This document shows positions 56,974 to 64,000 of a stretch of DNA of 64,000 nt, piece by piece. How positions within the stretch are numbered: position 1 is the first letter of the stretch; every line of letters begins with the position of its first letter. The notes below the pieces were generated by a model. The model was not told the DNA's origin, did no database searches, and saw nothing but the letters and a program-made list of their open reading frames with translations. Origin of the DNA: Sphingomonas sp. IBVSS2 (GTDB lineage: Bacteria; Pseudomonadota; Alphaproteobacteria; Sphingomonadales; Sphingomonadaceae); NCBI RefSeq assembly GCF_002127225.1, contig NZ_NFUR01000002.1, positions 558,001 through 622,000 on the forward strand, read 5' to 3'. The position numbers and the translations under genes are program-made.

Positions 56974-59046
56974 TTGAAGAAATATCTGCTGCTCGCATCG
57001 GCTATGGCCGTGCTCGCCGTGCCTGCGATCGGTTTCAGCCAGCAATCCGCGGCGCCCGTTGCGGCCGGCACCGGCGCCGATGCAGGCGCGACCCGCTACG
57101 GCGCCTGGGGCTTCGACCTCACTGGCATGGACAAGAGCGTGAAGCCGGGCGACGACTGGTATCGCTTCGTCAACGGCGCCTGGACGGATCGCACGGCGAT
57201 CCCCGCCGACCGCTCCTCCTATGGCGCCTTCGCGGTGCTGCGCGACTTGTCCGAGCTGCGCATGCGCACCCTGATCTCCGGCTATAGCGCCACCGACACC
57301 GCGCACCCGGACCGGATGAAGGCGGCGACCCTCTATGCGGGCTTCATGGACGAGGCGCTGGCCGAGAAGCTCGATGCCCAGCCGCTGGTCGAGCGCCTGG
57401 CGCCGGTGAAGGCGGCGGCGAGCAAGGACGACCTGGCCAGGCTGATGGGCGCCTCGGTCGGCGGCTTCGGCGCCAGCTTCTTCGGCGTAGGCGTGAACGA
57501 TGACGCCAAGAACCCCGACGTCTATGCGCTCTATCTGCGCCAGTCGGGCCTGGGCCTCGGCGACCGCGACCTGTATCTCGACGCCAAGTTCGCGCCGCAG
57601 CTGGCGCGCTATCGGCAATATGTCGCGCAGCTGCTCAGCATGGCCGGCTGGGCGGATGCCGATGCGGCGGCGGCCAAGGTCGTCGCGATGGAGACCGGGA
57701 TCGCCAAGGCGCACTGGACGCGCGCGCAGAGCCGCGACCGCGACAAGACCTACAACCCCACCGGCATCGCCGAGCTCAAGGCGCAGGCGCCAGGCTTTGG
57801 CTGGGACGCCTTCTGGGCGGCCGCGGGCCTCGGCAAGGCCGATCGGGTGATCGTCGCGCAGAACAGCGCGATTCCGGTGATCGCCAAGATCTTCGCCGAT
57901 ACCGATCTCGATACGCTCAAGGCCTGGCAGGCCTTCCGCACCACCGACGATATCGCGCCGCTGCTCTCGAAGCGCTTCGTCGATGCGCAGTTCGAGTTCC
58001 GTGCGAAGTTCCTGAACGGCCAGCCCCAGCAGCGCGAGCGCTGGAAGCGCGGCGTGGCGTTCGTCGAGCGCGGCGTGGGCGAGGGCGTGGGCCGCGACTA
58101 TGTCGCGCTCTATTTCCCGCCGGCTTCGAAGGCGAAGATGGACACGCTGGTGGCGAACCTGCGCGTCGCGCTTGCGGGCCGGATCGACAAGCTCGCCTGG
58201 ATGAGCCCGGCCACCAAGGCCCAGGCCCAGGCCAAGCTCAAGGGTTTCACCGTCAAGATCGGCTATCCGGACAAATGGCGCGATTATTCCGCGCTGGAAG
58301 TGAAGCCGGGCGATCTGGTGGGCAATGCCGAGCGTTCCGGCCGCTTCGAATGGGACTATCGCCGCAACCGCCTGGGCGGGCCGGTCGACAAGGCCGAATG
58401 GGGCATGACCCCGCAGACGGTGAACGCCTATTACAACTCGGTGAAGAACGAGATCGTCTTCCCGGCCGCGATCCTGCAGGCGCCCTTCTTCGATCCCCAG
58501 GCCGACGATGCGGTGAACTATGGCGGCATCGGCGGCGTGATCGGCCACGAGATCAGCCATGGCTTCGACGATCAGGGCCGCAAGTCCGACGGCAACGGCG
58601 TGCTGCGCGACTGGTGGACGGCGGAGGATGCCGCCAAGTTCGAGGCGCAGGCCTCGCGGCTCGGCGCGCAATATGAGGCGTACAGCTTCGACGGGCTCCC
58701 CGGCGTCCATATCAACGGCCGCGCCTCGATGGGCGAGAATATCGGCGATCTGGGCGGCGTGCTGATCGCGCTGGACGCCTATCACCAGTCGCTGGGCGGC
58801 AAGAAGGCGAAGCTGATCGACGGCTATACCGGCGACCAGCGCTTCTTCCTCGGCTGGGGCCAGGTCTGGCGCACGCTGTTCCGCACCGAGGCGCTGCGCC
58901 AGCAGCTGGTCAGCGATCCGCACTCGCCGGGCCAGATCCGCGCGGTGAACCCGCTGCGCAACGTCGATGCCTGGTATGCGGCGTGGAAGATCGGGCCGGA
59001 CCAGAAGCAATATGTCGCACCGGCGGAGCGGGTGCGCATCTGGTGA
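56974..59046 (+). CDS. Exported M13-family (neprilysin-like) metallopeptidase
   Basis: A 690-residue precursor starting with TTG at 56974. The signal peptide is MKKYLLLASAMAVLAVPAIG. The prodomain part is FDLTGMDKSVKPGDDWYRFVNG. The zinc motif HEISHGFDDQG lies near residue 528, with the upstream substrate motif NAYYN and the third ligand in GENIGDLGG. The typical C-terminal CxxW of M13 is replaced by RVRIW, as in many bacterial members. It probably degrades peptides in the periplasm or outside. It is preceded by a weak GGGGGACC ribosome site and followed by a good terminator. Confidence 0.94.
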   Translation: MKKYLLLASAMAVLAVPAIGFSQQSAAPVAAGTGADAGATRYGAWGFDLTGMDKSVKPGDDWYRFVNGAWTDRTAIPADRSSYGAFAVLRDLSELRMRTLISGYSATDTAHPDRMKAATLYAGFMDEALAEKLDAQPLVERLAPVKAAASKDDLARLMGASVGGFGASFFGVGVNDDAKNPDVYALYLRQSGLGLGDRDLYLDAKFAPQLARYRQYVAQLLSMAGWADADAAAAKVVAMETGIAKAHWTRAQSRDRDKTYNPTGIAELKAQAPGFGWDAFWAAAGLGKADRVIVAQNSAIPVIAKIFADTDLDTLKAWQAFRTTDDIAPLLSKRFVDAQFEFRAKFLNGQPQQRERWKRGVAFVERGVGEGVGRDYVALYFPPASKAKMDTLVANLRVALAGRIDKLAWMSPATKAQAQAKLKGFTVKIGYPDKWRDYSALEVKPGDLVGNAERSGRFEWDYRRNRLGGPVDKAEWGMTPQTVNAYYNSVKNEIVFPAAILQAPFFDPQADDAVNYGGIGGVIGHEISHGFDDQGRKSDGNGVLRDWWTAEDAAKFEAQASRLGAQYEAYSFDGLPGVHINGRASMGENIGDLGGVLIALDAYHQSLGGKKAKLIDGYTGDQRFFLGWGQVWRTLFRTEALRQQLVSDPHSPGQIRAVNPLRNVDAWYAAWKIGPDQKQYVAPAERVRIW

Positions 59047-59055
59047 GGTGAGATG

Positions 59056-59087
59056 GGCCCGCCGGTCGCCTGGCCGGCGGGCCTTTT
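59056..59087 (+). terminator. Terminator after the M13 peptidase
   Basis: A perfect 10-bp stem (59056-59065 with 59074-59083) with an eight-base loop, followed by TTTT. Confidence 0.9.
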
Positions 59088-59187
59088 CGTGCATGCAAGA
59101 CGGCTGGGTCAGATCGACATTCAGGTCCGCCCCTTCCATTCCCGGTGACGGGGGGCGGAAGCTGGATGTCGAAGCCTCTTTCCCTTC

Positions 59188-59216
59188 CGTCATGCTGAAA
59201 CAAGTTCAGGGTGACG
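59188..59216. repeat. Single copy of the palindromic repeat seen near ilvC
   Basis: The element begins CGTCATGCTGAAACAAG and ends TTCAGGGTGACG, an imperfect palindrome closely related to the two copies at 7455-7545. It lies between the M13 peptidase terminator and the metallo-beta-lactamase gene end. Confidence 0.8.
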
Positions 59217-59281
59217 AAGGAGGTCGGTTCGAAGCGTTCCGGCCGGCCAAGCCACCCCCTTGGCCCGAATGGCGATCGGCC

Positions 59282-60181
59282 CTAGCGCGCCTTGCCCGCC
59301 TTCTCGTCGGCCAGCCGCTTGGCCAGCGCGGTCGCGGAGCGGGCGGCATAGGCGCGGCAGGCGCCGGGATCGAAATAGGGGTTCGGCCGTGCGCCCCTGG
59401 CGAAGCGCGCATATTTCTCGACGCCGCCCGAATTGTCGGGATGGGCGCTGAACATGATGTCGCAGGGCATGGCGCGGAACCTGGCCTGAGAGGCGCGGAA
59501 GCTCGCGACCACTTCGGGATGCCGGGTGAAGCGATAGCCGTCGGCGGCGACCGGGTTGAGGCTCGCGGCGAAGACCATCGTCCTGCACGCGCGGCCCTCA
59601 CAGCTTCGCCAGGTCCAGCTCATGCTTCCCGGCGTATGGCCCGGCGTGGCGCGCGCGGTGACGGTGACGCTGCCCAGCCGGATCGCCTCGCCATCCTTCA
59701 CCACCCGCACCCGCGAGACGGCGGGGAAGGGCACCAGCCACGCCACTTGCGGATCGTCCGCGCTGCTCATGCCGCGCTTGAGCGATGCCGCGGCCCAGTC
59801 GCTCGCCAATACCGTGGCGCCGCTGTCGCGCACCAGGGCGGCGAGCCCGCCGGCATGATCGAAATGCGGCTCGGTGCTGAGGATCAGCTTCACGTCCTCG
59901 ATGCGATAGCCGAGCGTCTTCAGGTTCGCCTCGAGCGCGCGGACCGATTGCGGCACCGCGCCGTCGATCAGGATCAGCCCCTTGCCGGTGTCGATCAGGC
60001 CGACATTCATCCCCTGGAAGCCGACCAGATAGCTGTTGCCATGGACCCGGATCGGCGCTTGCGGGCCGATCCATTTGGCGGCGGCCTGGGGTTCGATCGG
60101 GCGCGTAAGGGGATCGTCCTGCTGCTGCGGCGCGGGCGCGGCGGCGAGCAGGGCCAGCGCGGCGAGGTGGATCGGCTTCAT
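59282..60181 (-). CDS. Subclass B3-type metallo-beta-lactamase fold hydrolase with Glu at zinc position 116
   Basis: A 299-residue protein with an N-terminal export signal (MKPIHLAALALLAAAPAP, short h-region). The B3 zinc motif is E104-P-H106-F-D108-H109 in STEPHFDHAGG: the usual first His (116 in standard numbering) is Glu, as in the B3-E group known from sphingomonads (SIE-1 type). Other ligands are His in TPGHTPGSMSW and His in FSAHPDNSG. Beta-lactam hydrolysis is plausible but not certain. The ATG at 60181 has AAGGAG seven bases upstream. The gene diverges from an EamA transporter across a duplicated region. Confidence 0.85.
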   Translation of the reverse strand: MKPIHLAALALLAAAPAPQQQDDPLTRPIEPQAAAKWIGPQAPIRVHGNSYLVGFQGMNVGLIDTGKGLILIDGAVPQSVRALEANLKTLGYRIEDVKLILSTEPHFDHAGGLAALVRDSGATVLASDWAAASLKRGMSSADDPQVAWLVPFPAVSRVRVVKDGEAIRLGSVTVTARATPGHTPGSMSWTWRSCEGRACRTMVFAASLNPVAADGYRFTRHPEVVASFRASQARFRAMPCDIMFSAHPDNSGGVEKYARFARGARPNPYFDPGACRAYAARSATALAKRLADEKAGKAR

Positions 60182-60692
60182 CCTGGGCTCCTTGGTTTGA
60201 TGCCCGGCGAAATGATCCGTCGGGCAGCGCGCGCGCAAACCACCATTTCTCGGAAGAGCCATTAGCTGGATTAATGGATGAAAGCCCGCAGCCATTTCCC
60301 GACCATTGCCATCCCGGCCTTGGCGAGGATGAGGGGAGAGGGCGAGGCGGCGCGAATCGGGCGGGGCACGCGCTTGCCCTGGGGAGTGGCGACAGTGGCG
60401 GCGGTAGTGGGATTCTGCTGCTGCGCGACCGCGGGCGCGGGCCCGGCGGCGAGCAGGGCGAGCGCGGCGAGATGGATCGGCTTCATCCTGGGCTCCTTGG
60501 TTCGATGCCGGCGAAATGATCCGCCGGGCGGCGCACGTGCAACCCACCATTTCTTTTGCGGAACCATTGGCTGGATTGATGGCCGAAGGAAGGCATGAAG
60601 CCACTTGCCGGCCATCGCCATCCCGGCCTTGGCGAGAATGCGGTTCGCGCAGATGCGGGAAGACGGTAAGGCGGCGCGAATCAAGGGGATCG
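60110..60692. repeat. Tandem duplication of the divergent MBL/EamA start region
   Basis: Two imperfect copies, offset by about 305 bases, cover about 60110-60368 and 60409-60692. Both contain the same CATCCTGGGCTCCTTGG (ribosome site and start of MKPIHL on the minus strand), GGCGAAATGATCCG, ATTAGCTGGATT or ATTGGCTGGATT, and CCATCCCGGCCTTGGCGAG. Similarity continues weakly into the transporter's first codons. This fills most of the 471-base gap between the two genes. No other gene is seen in it. Confidence 0.85.
60271..60486 (-). pseudogene. Remnant N-terminus of a duplicated metallo-beta-lactamase gene
   Basis: A 71-codon frame begins MKPIHLAALALLAAGPAPAV with the same ribosome site as the intact gene, continues AQQQNPTTAATV and then runs into unrelated sequence before a stop. 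It corresponds only to the signal peptide and a few mature residues. It is best read as a by-product of the tandem duplication, not as a functional gene, though a short exported peptide could be made. Confidence 0.7.
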
Positions 60693-61591
60693 GGTGGAGT
60701 AGGCGCGTGCTCTGGGCGGTGGCGACGGTGGCGGCGGCGGCATTTCAGGTGGGCCGCAACGCGCTTCAGCGCGGCATGATGTCGAACACCGGCCCCTGGG
60801 GCGCCACGCTCGTGCGTTTCCTGTTCGGCCTGCCTTTCTCGCTCGTCTTCACTGCGATCGCAGTGGCGGTCACGCCGCATGTCGAGCCCCAGTTCGGCTG
60901 GGCGTTCTGGTGGCCGGCGCTCGCCGGGGCGCTGGCGCAGGTGGTCGCCACCGCCGCGCTGCTGCTTGCGATGCACCATGCCGGCTTCGCGGTGGGCACC
61001 GCGCTTCAGCAGAGCTCGGTCCCGCTTGCGGCCACTGTCGGCCTGCTCGTCTTCGGCGACGATCTTTCGGTGCTCGGCTGGTCGGGCGTGGCGGTGACGA
61101 CGCTGGGGCTCGCGGTGCTGGTCTGGCCGAAGCGGATCGAGGGCGCGCATCATCCGGTGCTCGGCATTGCGTTCGGGGTCGCCTCGGGCCTGTTGTTCGG
61201 TTTCGCGCTCAACGCGTTCCGCCATGCCGGGCTGCGGCTGGAGCCGCATCACCCCTTCTTCTCGGCGATGGCCTGTGTCGCGATCGTCCAGGCGGTGCAG
61301 GCGGCGGGGCTGGGGCTCTACCTTGCCCTGCGCGATCGGGCTGCGCTCGTCGCGGTGATCGCCGGCTGGCGCCGGTCGCTGGGTGCCGGCCTGTTCGGCG
61401 CGCTTGCCTCCTCGGGCTGGTTCCTCGCGCTCAACCTGGCGCCGGCCGCCGCGGTGCGTGCGCTCGGCGTGATCGAGATGCCCATCGCCGCGGCCGCCGG
61501 TCACCGGCTGTTTCGCGAGGCGCTGAGCCTGCGCCAGATACTCGGCGTGATCCTGATCACCGGCGGCGTGGCGATGACGGCAATGTACTGA
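60653..61591 (+). CDS. EamA/DMT-superfamily transporter
   Basis: A protein of about 312 residues with about ten transmembrane helices in two repeated halves (VLWAVATVAAAAFQVGRNAL and FGWAFWWPALAGALAQVVAT in the first; VLGIAFGVASGLLFGFALNA in the second). The EamA-like helix ends with IEMPIAAAAGHRLFREAL, then LRQILGVILITGGVAMTAM. Members export amino acids or other metabolites. Several starts are possible; ATG at 60653 is chosen and an in-frame GTG at 60710 is an alternative. The start region is part of a tandem duplication shared with the divergent beta-lactamase gene. Confidence 0.85.
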   Translation: MREDGKAARIKGIGWSRRVLWAVATVAAAAFQVGRNALQRGMMSNTGPWGATLVRFLFGLPFSLVFTAIAVAVTPHVEPQFGWAFWWPALAGALAQVVATAALLLAMHHAGFAVGTALQQSSVPLAATVGLLVFGDDLSVLGWSGVAVTTLGLAVLVWPKRIEGAHHPVLGIAFGVASGLLFGFALNAFRHAGLRLEPHHPFFSAMACVAIVQAVQAAGLGLYLALRDRAALVAVIAGWRRSLGAGLFGALASSGWFLALNLAPAAAVRALGVIEMPIAAAAGHRLFREALSLRQILGVILITGGVAMTAMY

Positions 61592-61662
61592 GAACCCTCC
61601 CCTCCGGGGAAGGGCCGAAGGAAGGGCTGGCGTGGGCCTGCCGCCTTTGCCAGTCTCGCGGC

Positions 61663-62928
61663 ATGACCAAGCCCCGCCGCCTGCTCGCCGCCCTTCTGCT
61701 GCTCGTTCCCGGCCCTGCCTTTGCGCAGAAGGCGGCGGTGCTGCTCGTCCCCGATCGCGTCTTCACCGCAACCGATCGCGTGATGCACGAGGGCTGGAAG
61801 GTCCTTGTCGCCGACGGCAGGATCGTGGCGGTCGGCCCCGACGTCGCCGCGCCTGCCGGCGCCGAGACGCGGGCGCTGCCCGGCACCACGTTGCTGCCCG
61901 GCCTGATCGATCTCCACGTCCATCTCTTCCTCCACCCCTATGACGAGACGAGCTGGAACGACCAGGTGATGAAGGAGCCGCTGGCGCTCCGCACCGCCCG
62001 GGCGGTGGCGCATGCCCGCGCGACTTTGATGGCCGGCTTCACCACGGTCCGGGATCTCGGCACCGAAGGCGCGGGGGAGGCGGATGCCGGCCTCAAACAG
62101 GCGATCCAGCAGGGGATCGTGCCCGGCCCGCGCCTGTTCATTGCGGGCCGGGCGCTGGTTGCCACCGGCGCTTATGGCCCCAAGGGCTATGCCTATGACG
62201 TGCCGCAGGGCGCCGAGGAAACGAGCGGAGAGGGGATAGTCGCGGCGGTCCGCCGGCAGATTGCGCACGGCGCGGACTGGGTGAAATTCTACGCCGATTA
62301 TCGCTGGGGCCCGGGCGAGCCCAGCCGCGCGACCTTCAGCATCGACGAACTCGCCGCCGGCATTGCCGCTGCGCACGATGCCGGGCGCAAGGTCGCGGTG
62401 CATGCCAGCACCCCCGAGGGGATGCGCCGCGCGATCCTGGCCGGGGCCGACACGATCGAGCATGGCAATGACGCCACGCCGGCGGTGTTCGCCCTGATGA
62501 AGGCGCGGGGCGTGGCATTCTGCCCCACGCTTGCCGCCACCGATGCGATTGCCCGCTATGGCGGCTGGAGCGGGGGCACGCCCGAGCCCGAGGCGGTCCG
62601 CGCCAAGCGCGCCAGCTATGCCGCCGCGCTCAAATCGGGCGTGACGATGTGCGTCGGGGGCGACACGGGCGTGTTCGCCCACGGCACCAACGCGCGCGAG
62701 ATCGCGCTGATGGCCGCGTGGGGGATGAAGCCGCTCGACGCGCTCTGGACGGCGACGGCCGGGAACGCGGCGCTGCTCGGGCTAGGCGACGAGATCGGCA
62801 CCATCGCGCCCGGGCGAATCGCCGATCTGGTCGCCGTCACCGGCGATCCCGCCCGCAACATCGGTGCGCTCGAGGGGGTGGCCATGGTGATGCAGCGCGG
62901 CCATCTTGTCCGGGCGCCCGGCGAATGA
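61663..62928 (+). CDS. Exported metal-dependent amidohydrolase
   Basis: A 421-residue precursor with signal peptide MTKPRRLLAALLLLVPGPAFA. The metal-binding motifs of the amidohydrolase superfamily are intact: DLHVHLF (HxH), VKFYADYRW (bridging Lys), VAVHAS, TIEHGND and GGDTGVFAHG (catalytic Asp). The pattern fits secreted prolidase/imidazolonepropionase-like amidohydrolases, which cleave dipeptides such as Xaa-Pro or Xaa-Arg; the substrate here is unknown. The ATG at 61663 gives the signal peptide. It lies 71 bases after the transporter gene in the same direction and could be co-transcribed. Confidence 0.9.
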   Translation: MTKPRRLLAALLLLVPGPAFAQKAAVLLVPDRVFTATDRVMHEGWKVLVADGRIVAVGPDVAAPAGAETRALPGTTLLPGLIDLHVHLFLHPYDETSWNDQVMKEPLALRTARAVAHARATLMAGFTTVRDLGTEGAGEADAGLKQAIQQGIVPGPRLFIAGRALVATGAYGPKGYAYDVPQGAEETSGEGIVAAVRRQIAHGADWVKFYADYRWGPGEPSRATFSIDELAAGIAAAHDAGRKVAVHASTPEGMRRAILAGADTIEHGNDATPAVFALMKARGVAFCPTLAATDAIARYGGWSGGTPEPEAVRAKRASYAAALKSGVTMCVGGDTGVFAHGTNAREIALMAAWGMKPLDALWTATAGNAALLGLGDEIGTIAPGRIADLVAVTGDPARNIGALEGVAMVMQRGHLVRAPGE

Positions 62929-63171
62929 CATGATGCTTTCATCGGCGCTTCATGAAACGAAAGCGCAAGCGTTCGGCCCTTGCCGCATCGCCCGGCCGGC
63001 ATCGCCGGGTGCGCTGTAATATTATTGTCTTTGTTCTGTAATCGAACAGACTCTCGTGACTCATGTACGTGTCATTATCCCGGCCTAACTCCGGCCCGGG
63101 CGCAAAGGGGGCAATCGTTTCGATAGCCGCGCGCCCGGATCAGCAACGATACGACCGGGAGTTTTTGCGCG

Positions 63172-64000
63172 ATGGCGAGCTTCAAGCGCTTCGGCCTCAT
63201 TCTCATGACGACAGCCGCCTCTGCGGCACTCTCCGCGTGTAACGGCGCGGGCAATGTGGCATCCCCGGGCGCCGGCAGCGTCGTCATCGTGACGCCGACG
63301 CCGACTCCGCCGGCGACGCCCACACCGACGCCGACGGCGCCGATCACCGCGGCCCAGTTCGCGGCGGTCACGACGCAGAACGGCCTCAGCATCACGGCGC
63401 AGGAGCAGCTCGACATCGTCAATGCGGGCTCGAACAACAACGTCAACGGCACCAACCAGCTGAACGGCATCTTCCCGGTGAGCGCGACGTCGCTGACGCC
63501 GGCCTTCAACCCGGCGACGCTCAATCCCTTCTTCGTCAGCACCAACTATGTCGGCGCGCTCAACGGCCCGACCGACACGGCGTTCGACGGCTGGACCTGC
63601 AACTCGACCACGGCCAATTTCGGTGCGACCAGCGCCAATTGCACGTCCGTTCCGGCGATCGGCAGCGGCGGCTCGAGCGCGGTGTGCCCGGCCGGCACCA
63701 CCGATGACGGCCTGACCCAGACGTTCCGCCTGTGCCGCCTGCCCCAGGCGATCACCACCGATCTGACGCTGCCGAAGATCGCCGGCGTGGTCTATCGCCT
63801 GCGGGGCCAGACCGAAGTCGGCACCGATCAGGGCGCGACCGGCGGTGCCGGCGTGACGCTCACCATCGCGGCGGGCGTCGTCATCGCGGCCGACTCGACC
63901 GAGGCGACCAACGACCTGCTGCTCGTCAATCGCGGCTCGAAGATCCAGGCCGTCGGCACGGTCACCCAGCCGATCATCTTCACCTCGCAGCAGAACCTCG
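63172..64000 (+). CDS. Large secreted lipoprotein, 3' end outside the window
   Basis: The open frame starts at 63172 and runs to the window edge (about 276 codons so far). The signal MASFKRFGLILMTTAASAA ends in a lipobox LSAC, giving a lipidated Cys. A Thr/Pro linker (TPTPTPPATPTPTPT) follows, then a Cys-containing domain (GWTCNSTTANFG, NCTSVPAIG, SAVCPAGT, FRLCRLPQ). The last part, GVTLTIAAGVVIAADSTEAT and QAVGTVTQPIIFTSQQN, looks like beta-helix repeats. Similar lipoproteins occur beside TonB receptors in sphingomonads. The 243 bases upstream contain AT-rich palindromic fragments but no clear operator. Confidence 0.8.
   Translation, partial: MASFKRFGLILMTTAASAALSACNGAGNVASPGAGSVVIVTPTPTPPATPTPTPTAPITAAQFAAVTTQNGLSITAQEQLDIVNAGSNNNVNGTNQLNGIFPVSATSLTPAFNPATLNPFFVSTNYVGALNGPTDTAFDGWTCNSTTANFGATSANCTSVPAIGSGGSSAVCPAGTTDDGLTQTFRLCRLPQAITTDLTLPKIAGVVYRLRGQTEVGTDQGATGGAGVTLTIAAGVVIAADSTEATNDLLLVNRGSKIQAVGTVTQPIIFTSQQNL

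Noticed and set aside
62929..63171. Pho-box-like sequence before the last lipoprotein
   Set aside because: TGTCAT appears only once in a usable position, so the required direct repeat with correct spacing is missing.

Overview
The window is high-GC chromosomal DNA from an alphaproteobacterium, most likely Sphingomonadaceae (Sphingomonas or a close relative). The reasons are two large TonB-dependent receptors without an attached siderophore locus, MipA/OmpV, DUF4153, DUF4760 and M13/M1 secreted peptidases, the pyrB plus degenerate pyrC pair, and a subclass B3 metallo-beta-lactamase with Glu at the first zinc position. I see no insertion sequence, prophage, CRISPR array, rRNA or plasmid backbone. 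Most of the window is housekeeping.

Layout: 1-1409 holds a pterin/folate cluster on the minus strand (folE, a FolM-like reductase, and the first codons of a third gene). 1640-4318 is the first TonB receptor with a strong terminator. 4449-6381 holds two membrane proteins and a frameshifted VOC gene. 6406-9829 is the ilvB-ilvN-ilvC branched-chain amino acid operon (minus). miaA (minus) and serB (plus) follow, and their start codons overlap head to head. 11747-14781 holds a beta-helix protein, a DUF4336 protein and MipA/OmpV. 14825-18615 is a possible cell-division or positioning locus: a Sel1-SPOR protein diverging from an operon of ParA-like ATPase, ribbon-helix-helix-like protein and TPR-SPOR protein. 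18683-19323 is a small operon behind a double palindromic operator. pyrB and a catalytically degenerate dihydroorotase follow, then ruvX, DUF3089, DUF4153 and gatC-gatA-(47-codon ORF)-gatB. 29556-32771 holds a desaturase diverging from an ArsR regulator plus cyclophilin, then a Crp/Fnr regulator.

From 33.2 kb to 56.4 kb the classical order tig, clpP, clpX, lon, hup is kept, but two blocks of about 8 kb split it. The first has DUF4328, a glycosyltransferase, the second TonB receptor, a two-component system and an epimerase. The second has a possible 22-codon micro-gene, DUF4760, an NCS1 permease, an ICMT-like protein and two tandem M1 peptidases. tRNA-Leu(UAG) precedes tig and tRNA-Val(CAC) follows hup. 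lon, and perhaps clpP, have heat-shock-type promoter sequences.

The right end (56.5-64 kb) carries a lipoprotein, an M13 peptidase, a B3-type metallo-beta-lactamase diverging from an EamA transporter across a tandemly duplicated start region, an amidohydrolase, and the start of a large lipoprotein cut by the window edge.

The points most worth a second look are the ParA/RHH/SPOR locus, the Met-rich micro-ORF after clpX, an M1 peptidase whose best start codon is ATC, the duplicated MBL/EamA divergent start region, and several operator-like palindromes. No clearly new defence or mobile system was found.
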